From Clostridiales bacterium (GTDB taxonomy: Bacteria > Bacillota > Clostridia > Christensenellales > Aristaeellaceae), in assembly GCA_015056245.1 (NCBI GenBank), contig SVGQ01000010.1, forward strand, positions 1 to 43,486: DNA of 43,486 bases, read 5' to 3'. Each line of letters begins with the position of its first letter. Within the stretch, counting starts at the first letter, position 1. The position numbers and the translations under genes were made by a program. This document shows positions 16,347 to 25,426 of this stretch, piece after piece. The notes below the pieces were generated by a model. That model worked only from the letters and a program-made list of their open reading frames with translations, did not search any database and was not told the DNA's origin.

Positions 16347-17102
16347 TCATTCTATGGGATAAACTTCAATGATACTTTGAAAATCTGCCGTTTCATCTGC
16401 AGGATAATAATACAAAATAATATTTGAGATACAAACCCCTTCATAGGTCACTCCCAAATCCACATCCAATTCCAACACTACATTGCCCCAGACGGTATAG
16501 GCAATGAGCCTGTGATCGGTATCAATGACCTGCTGCATGAGGGCGGAATCCCATTTGCCATCTTCAAACATGTACTTGATGTACTTTTTGCCGTTCATGC
16601 GGCTGGATTTGAAATACTGCACATTTGGCTGACCGTATTGCCCGGTCATCTGCTCCACCATATTCAGATATTGCTGAATATCGGCGGGAATTCGTTCCTG
16701 CGCTTCCTGGAGGGTGATGCGGGCAGGTTGCAGGCTGCGCAGCTTGATGCGCTGGATAGCTGGTGGAATGATAGTGAACGCTTCGCCGGTTTCAAAGGAA
16801 TAGCCGGTCTGTGCTTCCCCGGGTACGGAAAAATCGATGCTCAGGTCGAACAAATAGCCATATTCCTCGATATTGCAGGCATAACCCGTGAGTACGCCGT
16901 TGGGGTTCATCTCAAAAAGGGCGTTTTTTTCTTTGGCGAGAATATCGGTGACCATTTCCACCGTGCCGGTATCGAAAGGAATGCCCAAGTAGAGATGGAG
17001 GGGAGAGGTGGTTTCTCCGTGGGCCGGGAGGAAGGCGAGAATCAGCAGGATGGCAAGGAGCAGGGCGCAGATGCGGGGATTCTGTTTGTCAGGATGTTTC
17101 AT
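16347..17102 (-). CDS. Secreted protein, paralogue 2 of a tandem pair
   Basis: A 251-residue exported protein of unknown function with a signal peptide (LLLAILLILAFLPAHG, cleavage near residue 30). It shares the invariant block LHLYLGIPFDTGTVEMVTD, the NIEEYGYLFD segment, a PPAI.RI.LR block, QYGQP(N/D)(V/I)QYF and a VWGNV.LELDVDLGV segment with the upstream neighbour, so the two arose by duplication. The C-terminus (YYPADETADFQSI) diverges. The ATG at 17102 follows AAAGGTG; an in-frame GTG 9 bp before is possible. It begins 14 bp after the stop of the paralogue, hence one transcript. No catalytic pattern is visible. Confidence 0.78.
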   Translation of the reverse strand: MKHPDKQNPRICALLLAILLILAFLPAHGETTSPLHLYLGIPFDTGTVEMVTDILAKEKNALFEMNPNGVLTGYACNIEEYGYLFDLSIDFSVPGEAQTGYSFETGEAFTIIPPAIQRIKLRSLQPARITLQEAQERIPADIQQYLNMVEQMTGQYGQPNVQYFKSSRMNGKKYIKYMFEDGKWDSALMQQVIDTDHRLIAYTVWGNVVLELDVDLGVTYEGVCISNIILYYYPADETADFQSIIEVYPIE

Positions 17103-17116
17103 GGTTTTCACACCTT

Positions 17117-17926
17117 TCAGACAGGGTTGGTGGAAAATAATTCCACGGTGTTTCGCTCATAAAAACCATCGGTATAGTCTTCGGAAAGATAGGACAGAAG
17201 AATATCGATATAATATACGCCTTTGTAGCGTACCCCAAGATCGATATCCAGCTTCAGGCACACATTGCCCCAGTAGTTAACGGCAACCAGTCGGTCATCG
17301 TCGGTGACGATCTGGCGCATGATGTCTGGATTCCATTGACCGTCAGGAAATGCGTACAGCTTGTACTGATGATCGTGCTGGGGGCTGGCGGTAAAATACT
17401 GGATATCCGGCTGACCGTATTGCTGGGTCAGCTGCTGAACCATATCCATGTATTGATCAATCATCACAGGAACGTGGGGCAACGCCTCGTTAAGATCCCG
17501 CCACCCGGGCAAAGTGGTACGCAGCAGGATGCGCTCAATCGCTGGCGGGTATCTGGTGAACTCTTTGCCTGTGACAAAGGAATAGGCCTGTTGAGGCTTC
17601 CCGTCGGAAATATCAACCTGCATATCAAACAGATAACCATATTCCTCAATGTTGTGGGCATTGCCGCACAATACGCCATTGGGACTCATCTCAAAGGTAA
17701 CGCCTTTTTCCTTGGCAAGCACATCGGTGACCATTTCCACGGTGCCGGTATCGAAAGGAATGCCCAGATACAAATGCAGACCCTCATTGTTTTCCGCATT
17801 AGCATGCATACCAAAACCACCAAACTGCAAACAGATCATAACCAATACAGCAAATACAAGGCTACGGCGCATGCAATGGCTAAATCCATTTCTTTTGCTG
17901 TGATTCTCAAAATCACAATTCTTCAT
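17117..17926 (-). CDS. Secreted protein, paralogue 1 of a tandem pair
   Basis: A 269-residue protein with a long N-region and a hydrophobic export signal (residues about 22-45, ending in HANA|ENN). The mature part matches the downstream paralogue over most of its length, best at LHLYLGIPFDTGTVEMVTD and in IEEYGYLFDMQVDI, WGNVCLKLDIDLGV. Near-identical DNA around 17738-17778 and 16956-16996 suggests recent duplication, gene conversion or strong constraint there. The ATG at 17926 has AAAGGTG 8 nt upstream; an in-frame GTG lies 9 bp before it. I do not recognise a family and infer only that it acts outside the cell. It is the first gene of the pair. Confidence 0.78.
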   Translation of the reverse strand: MKNCDFENHSKRNGFSHCMRRSLVFAVLVMICLQFGGFGMHANAENNEGLHLYLGIPFDTGTVEMVTDVLAKEKGVTFEMSPNGVLCGNAHNIEEYGYLFDMQVDISDGKPQQAYSFVTGKEFTRYPPAIERILLRTTLPGWRDLNEALPHVPVMIDQYMDMVQQLTQQYGQPDIQYFTASPQHDHQYKLYAFPDGQWNPDIMRQIVTDDDRLVAVNYWGNVCLKLDIDLGVRYKGVYYIDILLSYLSEDYTDGFYERNTVELFSTNPV

Positions 17927-18095
17927 CCATTTCACACCTTTCTATGAAAGCAATTTTTGGATATCTGCCTATAAGACGAATCACAGGATCATTCGGTTCA
18001 AATAGATGAAAAATGCAATCTGTTCTTCTGTATAGATCATAATCCTTGCCTCGAATAGACAATCCCCTATCTAACCATACAGTTTATTTTCACAC

Positions 18096-18305
18096 CCACC
18101 ATCCGGCATACGGGGCCCGCAACGCAGCAGGGGGACGATCCGCCGCCCGACCGCATAGCGGGCGGGAGCGCGGGCGTTCCACCTGCGAGGACGGGCCCAC
18201 TTGCGAGCGGCGGTGGCAGGGCAGGGACCCTGCCACGATAGCCGCGGCTTCTGTCTGTCCAGCACCTAGTGCGAACGCCCCGCCCTCTGATAAGAGGACG
18301 GGGCG
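18096..18305. repeat. GC-rich palindromic intergenic segment with terminator
   Basis: Several palindromes sit in a GC-rich stretch unlike the AT-rich flank at 17940-18095. They include CCGCCCG/CGGGCGG around 18141-18163 and TGGCAGGG/CCCTGCCA around 18210-18235. At the end, 18276-18305, CGCCCCG-CCTCT pairs with AGAGG-CGGGGCG and probably terminates the leftward gene that ends at 18314. No protein is supported. The style matches the palindrome arrays elsewhere in the window. Confidence 0.6.
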
Positions 18306-18313
18306 GACGTGCA

Positions 18314-20323
18314 TCAAGGTTGATAGAAATGTACGATTTTTTTCACCCGTCCGCTTTCCAACCAATACTGTAATACCCACATCTTGCTTTCCAGCGTATG
18401 GGCCGTGTACTGGATGTACTCGGTGCCATCCTCGCTGATCAGGTGCTGACCAACACGGGGATAGTCGTAGTACAGGCCACGGGTGCCGTTGGGGGATTTG
18501 ACCTGCCCGAAATCCTTGTAGGCAGCGGTCACCTCATCGGCGCTGGCACCCAGCTGGATGCCTCTGGGGGTCTTGGTGAAGCCTGAACGCATCTCCACCC
18601 GGGCTAACTGCCATTGGTTGTTGTTGAGGATAAAGACAGCGTATCCCCAATCATAGTCCAGATGGCGGGCCTGATTGGTCAGTTGCAGGTAGGTGGTCTC
18701 GGTGACGGTTTTGGCCTTGCCGAAGTTGGATTCAAACTCCTCCTGGGTGGTCTTGTTGAGCTGGAAGCCGGTGAAGGTGTCGTCATCAAAATTGATGGCG
18801 TTGTCCTTCATACCGTACATCTGGTTCAGATAGGGCGGCGCTTCAAACTTGTAGCCCACTTCCAGAGTGGAGGACATTTTGCCGTACTGGTTGACGCAGA
18901 TGGCTTTGAGGGTCACGCGCCCCGGCGGCATCTGAATGGGTGTGCCGTCGTAGACGGGGCTTTCTTCGGTAGGGGTGGAGCCGTCAATGGTGTAGTAATA
19001 AGTCAGGTTGGCTTCCATCTCTGCCTGCTGCTTTTTGGTGAACTCCTCCACCTTGCCGGGGCGCAGCTCCACGGAGTAGCGCTTTTTGTAGGTGTTGGGA
19101 GCCAGATTGCTCTTGGGCGCAGGCGGCGTGGGATAGAAGAAATTATAGGATACGGACAGGGGATCGCTGACCAGATCGCCGGATACGCACACGGCGCGGA
19201 TCTTGATGTTACCTTCCACAGGCACGATCACGCCATCGTCGGCAAGGAGGCCTTCCTGAGGCAGAATGGCGTTGTCGTCGGTGGTGTAGTAAACATCATA
19301 ACCCTGAGGCGAGGTAATGAGGATATCTTCCTTCATGGCGCTGATCTCGTAGCGTCCCGCCACCAGATTGACCTGCGGACTTTCCGGGATGTAATCCTCC
19401 CGCTGAAGACGGAAGTTTTCCCGCTCGGTGTTTTCGTAGGCCAGCTTCATCATGTCGGCAGCTTCCGGGCGGCGGCCCTGATCCTGATAGATGCGGATCA
19501 AGGCGGTGTAAGCCTCTGTGCGGAAGGTGGATACCTCTGTGGACAGATACAGATACAGTTCCTCGGCAGATTTCTGATCGCTGAGCATCTCGTAGGCGCT
19601 GGCTTTGAGCAGCAGACCGTCATAGTTTTCCGGGTCCATGATGTCGGCTAAGGTAAAGGCAGTGATAGCGGTACTCAGATCGCCGCTGTCCAGATATTCC
19701 TCGCCCACATACCAGTAGGTCTGGGCAGGAATGCTGCTCCATTCCCGGAGCAGTTCTTCCTGCGGTTCCAACAGCAGGGGATCCTTGGAAACCGCCAGTT
19801 CAAACTGCTCGGGGGTAGCTTCCAGCACCAGTTTGCGGGCTGTGATGCGGTGACCCTCGTCGCTTTCGTTCATGTAGACCACATAACCGATGGCAGCGCC
19901 AATGACCAATACGCCAAGAATCAGAAGGATCAACGCCCAGTTGGTGTTGGAACGCTTCACGGGCGCTGTGCGCTTGTTGCGGTGTTTCACATTGGGGGTT
20001 TTTCGTCCGGCAACGACCGGTACGCCCCGGTGTTCCTGGGGACGGCTGGCAGCAGCATAGGACTGGCCTTGTCTGCGTCCCTGAGATGCGCCCTGCCGGA
20101 TGGGTTCTCCATAACCGGGCAGGGGTTCGTAGTCGCCGTATTCCCGCACTTCGCTGGAGCGAGGCGGCAGAGTGATCACTTGTGCAGAGGCTCTGCCCTG
20201 CCGCATGGCCTTCACGCCGCTGGCATTGGATAAACGGAAGCTTTCCGCATCCTGAAAGGTGCCGCAGCGTTCGCAGGTCAAAGCGTCGTCTACTACGTAA
20301 CTACCGCATTTTTTACAGATCAA
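18314..20323 (-). CDS. Zinc-ribbon, TPR and chitobiase-like-domain membrane protein
   Basis: A 669-residue protein of composite build. Residues 3-20 are a zinc ribbon (Cys3, Cys6, Cys17, Cys20), then a basic, Gln/Arg-rich disordered linker to 125 and one transmembrane helix at about 129-150. Outside follow TPR-like helices (about 195-310, EEYLDSGDLSTAITAFTLAD). Two chitobiase/hexosaminidase C-terminal-like beta domains come next (YYTTDDNAILPQEG and YYTIDGSTPTEESPVY). A C-terminal region has two similar halves (FESNFGKAK / ASADEVTAAYKDFG). It is likely an anchored envelope or sensing scaffold; the exact job is unknown. The start is TTG at 20323, with GGGAGG 7 nt upstream and no competing ATG. 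The 182 bp before it are empty. Confidence 0.8.
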   Translation of the reverse strand: MICKKCGSYVVDDALTCERCGTFQDAESFRLSNASGVKAMRQGRASAQVITLPPRSSEVREYGDYEPLPGYGEPIRQGASQGRRQGQSYAAASRPQEHRGVPVVAGRKTPNVKHRNKRTAPVKRSNTNWALILLILGVLVIGAAIGYVVYMNESDEGHRITARKLVLEATPEQFELAVSKDPLLLEPQEELLREWSSIPAQTYWYVGEEYLDSGDLSTAITAFTLADIMDPENYDGLLLKASAYEMLSDQKSAEELYLYLSTEVSTFRTEAYTALIRIYQDQGRRPEAADMMKLAYENTERENFRLQREDYIPESPQVNLVAGRYEISAMKEDILITSPQGYDVYYTTDDNAILPQEGLLADDGVIVPVEGNIKIRAVCVSGDLVSDPLSVSYNFFYPTPPAPKSNLAPNTYKKRYSVELRPGKVEEFTKKQQAEMEANLTYYYTIDGSTPTEESPVYDGTPIQMPPGRVTLKAICVNQYGKMSSTLEVGYKFEAPPYLNQMYGMKDNAINFDDDTFTGFQLNKTTQEEFESNFGKAKTVTETTYLQLTNQARHLDYDWGYAVFILNNNQWQLARVEMRSGFTKTPRGIQLGASADEVTAAYKDFGQVKSPNGTRGLYYDYPRVGQHLISEDGTEYIQYTAHTLESKMWVLQYWLESGRVKKIVHFYQP

Positions 20324-20505
20324 TCAAGTACCTCCCTGTACATCGGAAAAGAAGGCGAAACCCTTGGATGGGGCAGAAAGCGCGCTGTCTGCCGTTTCCC
20401 TTCCCGCTGGATTTATGGTGTGGAATGCAGCGGTTTTGGGAGCTGTCAGCGATGGAGGAATGCATTCCCCTGTGCTGGCAAGATCCAAGCGTTTGGGCCC
20501 ATTCA

Positions 20506-21174
20506 TCAGTCATCCTTGTGGTTGTTCACCCGGCTGCCGTTGATGAACAGCTCAAAACGTACATTCAGGAAATCGGCAGCGGCTTCACACATTTGGATGC
20601 GCTCCAGATAGATGGTCAGGTATTCCATCACGCTGGAGGTTTCATCCATGGTAAGCGACTGACGGATCACCTTGTTTTCGCAGTCGATGGTCACCTTGTT
20701 TTCCTGAATGGCAAAGTTGACCCGGTCGTGGATATCGGTGGGGTCGGGCTTGCCGCCCCTAACGCGGCTCTTGTGGGCATCGCTCTTGTCGCCGATGGCA
20801 AGGGCTGCGCTGACGGGGTTGGAGATGAAGCCGTTGTGTTCCTCATGGTTGCCCACAGCGGTGATGATCGCCACCACATCCGCAATGGGCATGCCCATCT
20901 CCCGAAGCACGGGATAGAGCAGGATAGCGCCGTTGGCGCCGTGATTGTGGCGGTTGATGGCGTTGCCCACATCGTGCACCCAGCCAGCGATGGCAGCCAG
21001 CTCCACCATGTGGTCATCGTAGCCAAGGCAGCGCAGCACCCGGCTGGCGGTATCGCTGACGTAGCCCACATGACGGGGTCCGTGATCGGTATAGCCCATG
21101 GCCTCCAGATACTTGTTGCCGGCGTGTACCAACGCGCGGATGGACTCATTCTGTTTGATCTCTTGTAAAGTCAT
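20506..21174 (-). CDS. HD-domain phosphohydrolase
   Basis: A 222-residue cytoplasmic HD hydrolase distinct from the one at 3748. Visible metal ligands are His35 in HGPRHVGYV, His67-Asp68 in AGWVHDVGN, the following NRHNHG (His76/His78), a His-rich VGNHEEHNG, and an Asp in ALAIGDKSD. The HDVGN and NHEEHNG pattern resembles clostridial HD proteins of unknown substrate that may act on nucleotides or cyclic dinucleotides; this is not shown. The C-terminal 70 residues are beta-rich and lack that pattern. The ATG overlaps the upstream gene's end closely (TAA then G then ATG) and uses AAGGGG in that gene as ribosome site, indicating coupling. Confidence 0.85.
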   Translation of the reverse strand: MTLQEIKQNESIRALVHAGNKYLEAMGYTDHGPRHVGYVSDTASRVLRCLGYDDHMVELAAIAGWVHDVGNAINRHNHGANGAILLYPVLREMGMPIADVVAIITAVGNHEEHNGFISNPVSAALAIGDKSDAHKSRVRGGKPDPTDIHDRVNFAIQENKVTIDCENKVIRQSLTMDETSSVMEYLTIYLERIQMCEAAADFLNVRFELFINGSRVNNHKDD

Positions 21175-21175
21175 C

Positions 21176-22024
21176 TTAGTTTTTCCCCTTGAAAGGATTC
21201 ACCTGCAAACGCTTGACGGCCTTGTAGGTGGGGTCGTTGGAGAAGTCCCGCACAGGCGCTTCGCTGCCCAGACGCTCGATGGCGCTGCGGATCTCGATAA
21301 AGTCGATGTACTTCACATCGTCGCTTTCCGCCACATCCAGGAGGGCTTCCAAAGCACGGTCATCCTCCAGCTTGGCAAGATAACCGGCAAAGAGCGCCTT
21401 TTCATTGGGGCTTTCCTCGAAGCGCCGCAGGGTGTACTGGAATACATCCTCCTCGCCGGGGAAGTTGCACAGCACATCCAACAGCCAGTCCTTGCCCTTG
21501 TCATCCGCGGCGCGGAAGGCCACCATAGCAGGGCCTTTCACAGCGGGACCCATTTCGGTGAGCGCATCGATGGACTTGTCCAGCAGGTCGTCGTCCACAT
21601 TGCGTTCCACCTGCCAGCGCAGGTATTCCACCATGGGCGCGGTGGACTCCATCTCGGTGAGCAGATCGATGGCGATCATGCGGGCTTCGCAGGGGGCGTT
21701 CTCATCGGTGAGCATCGCCATAACGGCGGTATCGTCGCCCAGCTCGGCAATGCGCTCCAGCAGCGGATCCGGCACGGAAACATCCTCGTCCATATAACGA
21801 ATCAGCAGGCCGCAAAGCTCCCCGGCATCGGAACAATCGTCAAAAGCGTTGCCCGGGCACTTGCCGCTAAGCCAATCAGCGGGCGTGTTGAGCCAGGTCA
21901 TGTACACTTCGGGAGCCGCTTCCTCCATCTCATCCGCATTGTGGAAACGGGAGGCGTTCTTCTCCATCCATCCGGTCAGGTAGTCGTTGAAATACTCGTC
22001 AAAATCAATGATCTGGTAAGCCAT
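21176..22024 (-). CDS. Acidic helical-repeat (HEAT-like) protein
   Basis: A 282-residue strongly acidic protein without signal or membrane segment. From about residue 80 it shows repeating helix pairs of the HEAT/ARM kind, for example LLERIAELGDDTAVMAMLTDENAPCEARMIAIDLL in shorter pieces, then LLDKSIDALTEMGPAVKGP and DWLLDVLCNF. Such proteins serve as scaffolds or binding partners; no enzymatic motif is seen. The start at 22024 has GGAGGG upstream. It is coupled with the HD hydrolase that follows, so the two may act together. I do not recognise a named family. Confidence 0.72.
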   Translation of the reverse strand: MAYQIIDFDEYFNDYLTGWMEKNASRFHNADEMEEAAPEVYMTWLNTPADWLSGKCPGNAFDDCSDAGELCGLLIRYMDEDVSVPDPLLERIAELGDDTAVMAMLTDENAPCEARMIAIDLLTEMESTAPMVEYLRWQVERNVDDDLLDKSIDALTEMGPAVKGPAMVAFRAADDKGKDWLLDVLCNFPGEEDVFQYTLRRFEESPNEKALFAGYLAKLEDDRALEALLDVAESDDVKYIDFIEIRSAIERLGSEAPVRDFSNDPTYKAVKRLQVNPFKGKN

Positions 22025-22053
22025 TGTCCCTTTCCCTCCTTTGATACAGGGTG

Positions 22054-23439
22054 TTAATCCAGATACGCAAGATAGTCTTCCACGGTTTCGGCGCTCAGGC
22101 GTCCCCGGCGCAGGATGGTGACCTGTCCGGTCACCCGGATGGCAGCCAGATCTTCCAAAAACTTGGTCGCCATCTCTTCTTTCAGATCGCCAAAGAGCAG
22201 CACTAGGCGCAGCAGGGTATTCCGCTGATCCGGCGGCAGCGCGTAGGATCCGTTCCTGAGGGAATTCAGATCTTCTTCATTGGCCATGCACAGCCCGTCC
22301 AGCGCTCTGGCCTGCTCCGGGTAGCTCATCAACTGTTCGACTGCTTCTTCAGGGCTGTTCTGGGTAAACAGCTCATGAATGTGCAGCTGCGTCACAAGCC
22401 GCCCCACATTGTTGGCAGAGCCGTACAGGGTCAGAGGCATTTTCAGGATTTCTTCGGCAGTGGCTCCGCTTTGCACGCTGTCGGTCATCAGGCGGTAGAA
22501 ATAGTTCACCGCTGCATCGCAGGGATCCAGCTGGTAGCACTTCTGCACAAGCTGCCATGCGGCTTTCACATCCCCGTTGTGCAGATAGGCCACCGCCAAC
22601 TGGTACAGCAGATCGATGCGGTATGCATACTCTTGAGCCAGATTTTGCAGAATGCTCACCGCCAGCCCGCTTTGCCCAAGCCCCAGACACGCGCCGGTCA
22701 CATCCCGCAATTCATTGGGATCCATGGCAACGGAGCAGGCATACAACAAAAGCTTGCCTGCATACTCCGGCCCGTCCAGCTGGCTCATCAGGGGCAGCAA
22801 AGCCAGCGCCTGACTGGCATTGAGCAGACCTTCGTCCACCATACCGTGGACGATCTGGGCCGCTTCCTCTTCCAGGCCGGTTTTCGCCATCAGCTGCACT
22901 TCCAATAGGTCACGGAGCACGCTGTATTTGGGAAAGCTGGGATGGGTGGCATGCACCAGCAGATGATTGGCCCGGTCGTATTCGCCCCGCTCCATCAGCC
23001 GGGTTACCCGCAAAAGCAGGTGCTTGAAACGTCGCTTGGGGGGCTTATCCGGCATGGGCGGGTTTTCTTCGTTCAGGTTCAGGCCGCCTTCCGGGTTCTG
23101 GTAAAGATACGCCATGTAATGCTCATAGGCAAAGCGCGCGTCATCCTCCAGCCCCAGCGCCAGCAGATTCCGGTAGATCAGCCCGTACAGCTTTTCTTCC
23201 TCCGGAAACAGGCACAGAAGCCGGTAGCACTCCCGAAGGGACGAACGCCAGCAGTCAATTTCCCACAGGTACAGGGCATAGCACAGCCCGGTATCAAAAT
23301 CATCCGGGTTCTGCTCCACCGCTGTGCGGTACAGCTGCACCGCCTTTTCCACATCCCCGTTTACCCGGGCGGTGTGGGCTTTTTTCAGCCAGCGGGAGTC
23401 AGGTTTGCTGAAATCAATATGGATAATATTATCGGTCAT
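22054..23439 (-). CDS. Tetratricopeptide-repeat protein
   Basis: A 461-residue cytoplasmic TPR protein. The first repeats are canonical (WLKKAHTARVNGDVEKAVQL, then AVEQNPDDFDTGLCYALYL), with further pairs around 180-230 and 260-330 (YRIDLLYQLAVAYLHNGDVKAAWQLV). The last 90 residues (VTGQVTILRRGRLSAETVEDYLAYLD) look like a separate tail. TPRs mediate protein-protein contacts; no specific partner is evident. The start is either the ATG at 23439, with AAGGAGG only 4 nt upstream, or a TTG at 23457 directly after the hslO stop. I prefer the ATG. It lies 19 bp after hslO and 29 bp before the HEAT-like gene, clearly in one operon. Confidence 0.82.
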   Translation of the reverse strand: MTDNIIHIDFSKPDSRWLKKAHTARVNGDVEKAVQLYRTAVEQNPDDFDTGLCYALYLWEIDCWRSSLRECYRLLCLFPEEEKLYGLIYRNLLALGLEDDARFAYEHYMAYLYQNPEGGLNLNEENPPMPDKPPKRRFKHLLLRVTRLMERGEYDRANHLLVHATHPSFPKYSVLRDLLEVQLMAKTGLEEEAAQIVHGMVDEGLLNASQALALLPLMSQLDGPEYAGKLLLYACSVAMDPNELRDVTGACLGLGQSGLAVSILQNLAQEYAYRIDLLYQLAVAYLHNGDVKAAWQLVQKCYQLDPCDAAVNYFYRLMTDSVQSGATAEEILKMPLTLYGSANNVGRLVTQLHIHELFTQNSPEEAVEQLMSYPEQARALDGLCMANEEDLNSLRNGSYALPPDQRNTLLRLVLLFGDLKEEMATKFLEDLAAIRVTGQVTILRRGRLSAETVEDYLAYLD

Positions 23440-23458
23440 GAGACCTCCTTGGTACAAC

Positions 23459-24367
23459 TCACTTTTCCTCTGCCTTGTTGAGCAGCTTGATCAGATCCCC
23501 CTGAGTGAACTTGTGGCTGCGCTTACAGAAGTGACAGGTCAGCTCTGCGCCGTCGGTTTCGTCCTCAATCATCCGGGACAGCTCTTCCCGGCCCAGAGCG
23601 ATCAGGGCTTTTTCCATGCGCTCCCGGGAGCAGGAGCAGCGATATTCCAGTGGTTTGCGCTCCAGAATCACGGGCTTCAGGCCGTCGAACCAGCGGTTCA
23701 TCAGTTCTTCCATGCTGTCGTAGCACAGTTCCCGGCTGATATCGTACATCAGGGGAGAGCGGAACTCCAGCTGCTCGATCACGTCATCGGGGCAGCCGGG
23801 CAGGGGCTGCAGCAGCACGCCGCCGGCAGACAGAACCGTATCCCCGTTCACCAGCACGCCAAGGCTTTGCAGGGTCGGGCTCTGTTCGCTCTGCAAGTAA
23901 TAGGTGGCAAAATCCTCAGCGATCTCGCCGCTGACCAGCTGGGTCTGACCCACGTAAGGACGCTTCATGCCCAGATCCTTCACCACGCTCATGCGGCCTT
24001 CCTTACCCACCGCCATACCAACGGACAGCTTGCCGTCTGGACGCAGGGGCATGTACAGGTTGGGCACATCCACGCAGCCCCGGACGCTTTCCGCATCCGC
24101 CACGCAGATGATCTTGCCGATGGGGCCGCCGCCGTCAATGGTGACCGTCACGGAGGCTTCGTCCTGCTTGAGCATCGCGCCCATCATGGCGGTGCCCATC
24201 AGGGTGCGTCCCAGAGCGGCGGTGGACAGGGGCGAGGTGCAATGGATGGCAGCAGCCTTCGCCACCACGCCCGTGGCGGTGAGCAGCAGGCCGCGAACCA
24301 TGCCGTCCGCAAGGGTGATGTGGAGCATTTCGTCTTTCATATTCACATTGGTGGGAATGGTATTCAT
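23459..24367 (-). CDS. hslO: Hsp33 redox-regulated chaperone
   Basis: A 302-residue Hsp33, the holdase chaperone that is switched on by oxidation and unfolding. The N-terminal substrate-binding domain is typical (MVRGLLLTATGVV, then ALGRTLMGTAMMGAMLK and GGGPIGKIICVADA). The C-terminal redox switch has its zinc cysteines Cys244-x-Cys246 and Cys278-x-x-Cys281 in correct order. The ATG at 24367 follows AAGGAACC; the longer in-frame region upstream overlaps the methyltransferase end and is not part of it. Placed between a methyltransferase and a TPR gene with short gaps, it is part of the 26.4-18.3 kb leftward operon. Confidence 0.96.
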   Translation of the reverse strand: MNTIPTNVNMKDEMLHITLADGMVRGLLLTATGVVAKAAAIHCTSPLSTAALGRTLMGTAMMGAMLKQDEASVTVTIDGGGPIGKIICVADAESVRGCVDVPNLYMPLRPDGKLSVGMAVGKEGRMSVVKDLGMKRPYVGQTQLVSGEIAEDFATYYLQSEQSPTLQSLGVLVNGDTVLSAGGVLLQPLPGCPDDVIEQLEFRSPLMYDISRELCYDSMEELMNRWFDGLKPVILERKPLEYRCSCSRERMEKALIALGREELSRMIEDETDGAELTCHFCKRSHKFTQGDLIKLLNKAEEK

Positions 24368-24398
24368 AGTGGTTCCTTCCTTTTGCATCAGTTTACGA

Positions 24399-25154
24399 TC
24401 AATCTTCCGGTGGGATGGGCTTGCGGGCGGCGATGAACCAGCGGTTCTCGTGATCCTTGGGCGCTTCCATGCGCTTATCCGCAAACAGACCGATCTTCTC
24501 AAAGCCTACGGTTTTCAGCAGGTCAAAGATCTCCACCGCATCATGAGCATACTGCTTCTGGTATTCTCCGATACGCACATAGGTCTCATCCTGCTGGCGC
24601 ACGAAAATCGCCAGATTCAGTTCCACATACTTATGGGCGGGATGATACTTGTTCTGCCACAGGTAGGCGATATCCTCGGTCTCATCGCCGATGAAATGGT
24701 TGCCCAGCACATGCTCCAGCTTGTAGGGCGTGCTCAGATCCAGCCCCAGAACGCCGCCATCCCGCAGGGTATCGTATGCACAGCGGAAGAATTGCAGCAT
24801 CTCTTCCCCATCTTTCAGATAGTTCAGGCCATCATTGGTGCACAGCACTGCATCCATGTGACGGTGCAGGCGCAACTGCCGCATATCCTGCTTCACAAAG
24901 GGAATGCCCACGCCTTCCTTGCGTGCTTTCTGGGATGCTTCAAACAGCATATCCTGAGAAAGATCCACGCCGGTCATCTGGTAGCCCAGCCTTGCCAGCG
25001 GAATGGTCAGGCTGCCGGTGCCGCAGGCGCACTCGCACACCTTGCCCCGGGTCAGCCCGTAACGCTCCATGAGGGCGTGATAAAAGGCGGCCCATGCTTT
25101 ATAGTCCACATCCGCCATCAGGCGGTCGTACACGGATGCAAATGCTGCGTACAT
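24399..25154 (-). CDS. Class I SAM-dependent methyltransferase
   Basis: A 251-residue methyltransferase with SAM-binding motif I at 41-47 (ECACGTG, from VCECACGTGSLTIPLA), the acidic end of beta2 (GVDLSQDML near 63) and motif IV-like AVLCTNDGLNYL. It opens with MYAAFASVYDRLMADVDY, a start common to small clostridial methyltransferases placed beside hslO. The substrate is unknown. The ATG at 25154 has AAAGGAG 6 nt before it, inside the end of the SASP gene; the SASP stop and this start are one base apart, suggesting translational coupling. Confidence 0.9.
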   Translation of the reverse strand: MYAAFASVYDRLMADVDYKAWAAFYHALMERYGLTRGKVCECACGTGSLTIPLARLGYQMTGVDLSQDMLFEASQKARKEGVGIPFVKQDMRQLRLHRHMDAVLCTNDGLNYLKDGEEMLQFFRCAYDTLRDGGVLGLDLSTPYKLEHVLGNHFIGDETEDIAYLWQNKYHPAHKYVELNLAIFVRQQDETYVRIGEYQKQYAHDAVEIFDLLKTVGFEKIGLFADKRMEAPKDHENRWFIAARKPIPPED

Positions 25155-25155
25155 G

Positions 25156-25368
25156 TTAGTCTCCTTTGCTTGTGTGATGCTTGCGGCCCATCAGCCCGCC
25201 GATGCGCCCGGTTTCTTTGGCAGACAGCCCTGCCCAGCCCACCTGACGCACCTTGTCCAGAATGCCCAGCTCACGGGCGATCTCGTACTTCCGCTTCTCC
25301 TGCTCAGATAAATAGCTGAGCGCGGAACGGCGCAAGGCCCCGCTGAGCAATGGTTCTTTCGGATTCAT
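25156..25368 (-). CDS. Small acid-soluble spore protein, alpha/beta type
   Basis: A 70-residue protein with the alpha/beta SASP pattern: KYEIARELGI (around the germination protease site), KVRQVGWAGLSAKETGRIGGLMGRK. These proteins coat spore DNA and protect it from UV and heat. The clostridial variant with GWxxLxAxxTGRIGGLM is matched well. The ATG at 25368 follows a GGGGGGAG ribosome site; an upstream in-frame start 24 bp earlier lies before that. It indicates a spore-former, provided the other sporulation genes exist. Its expression is normally under the forespore sigma factor, but it is here embedded in an apparent housekeeping operon; I could not identify a sigma-G promoter. Confidence 0.85.
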   Translation of the reverse strand: MNPKEPLLSGALRRSALSYLSEQEKRKYEIARELGILDKVRQVGWAGLSAKETGRIGGLMGRKHHTSKGD

Positions 25369-25426
25369 GGTCTCCCCCCTTTGTTCGGTCATCCCTCACA
25401 GGATGCCCCAAGGGGCGGGGATTCAC

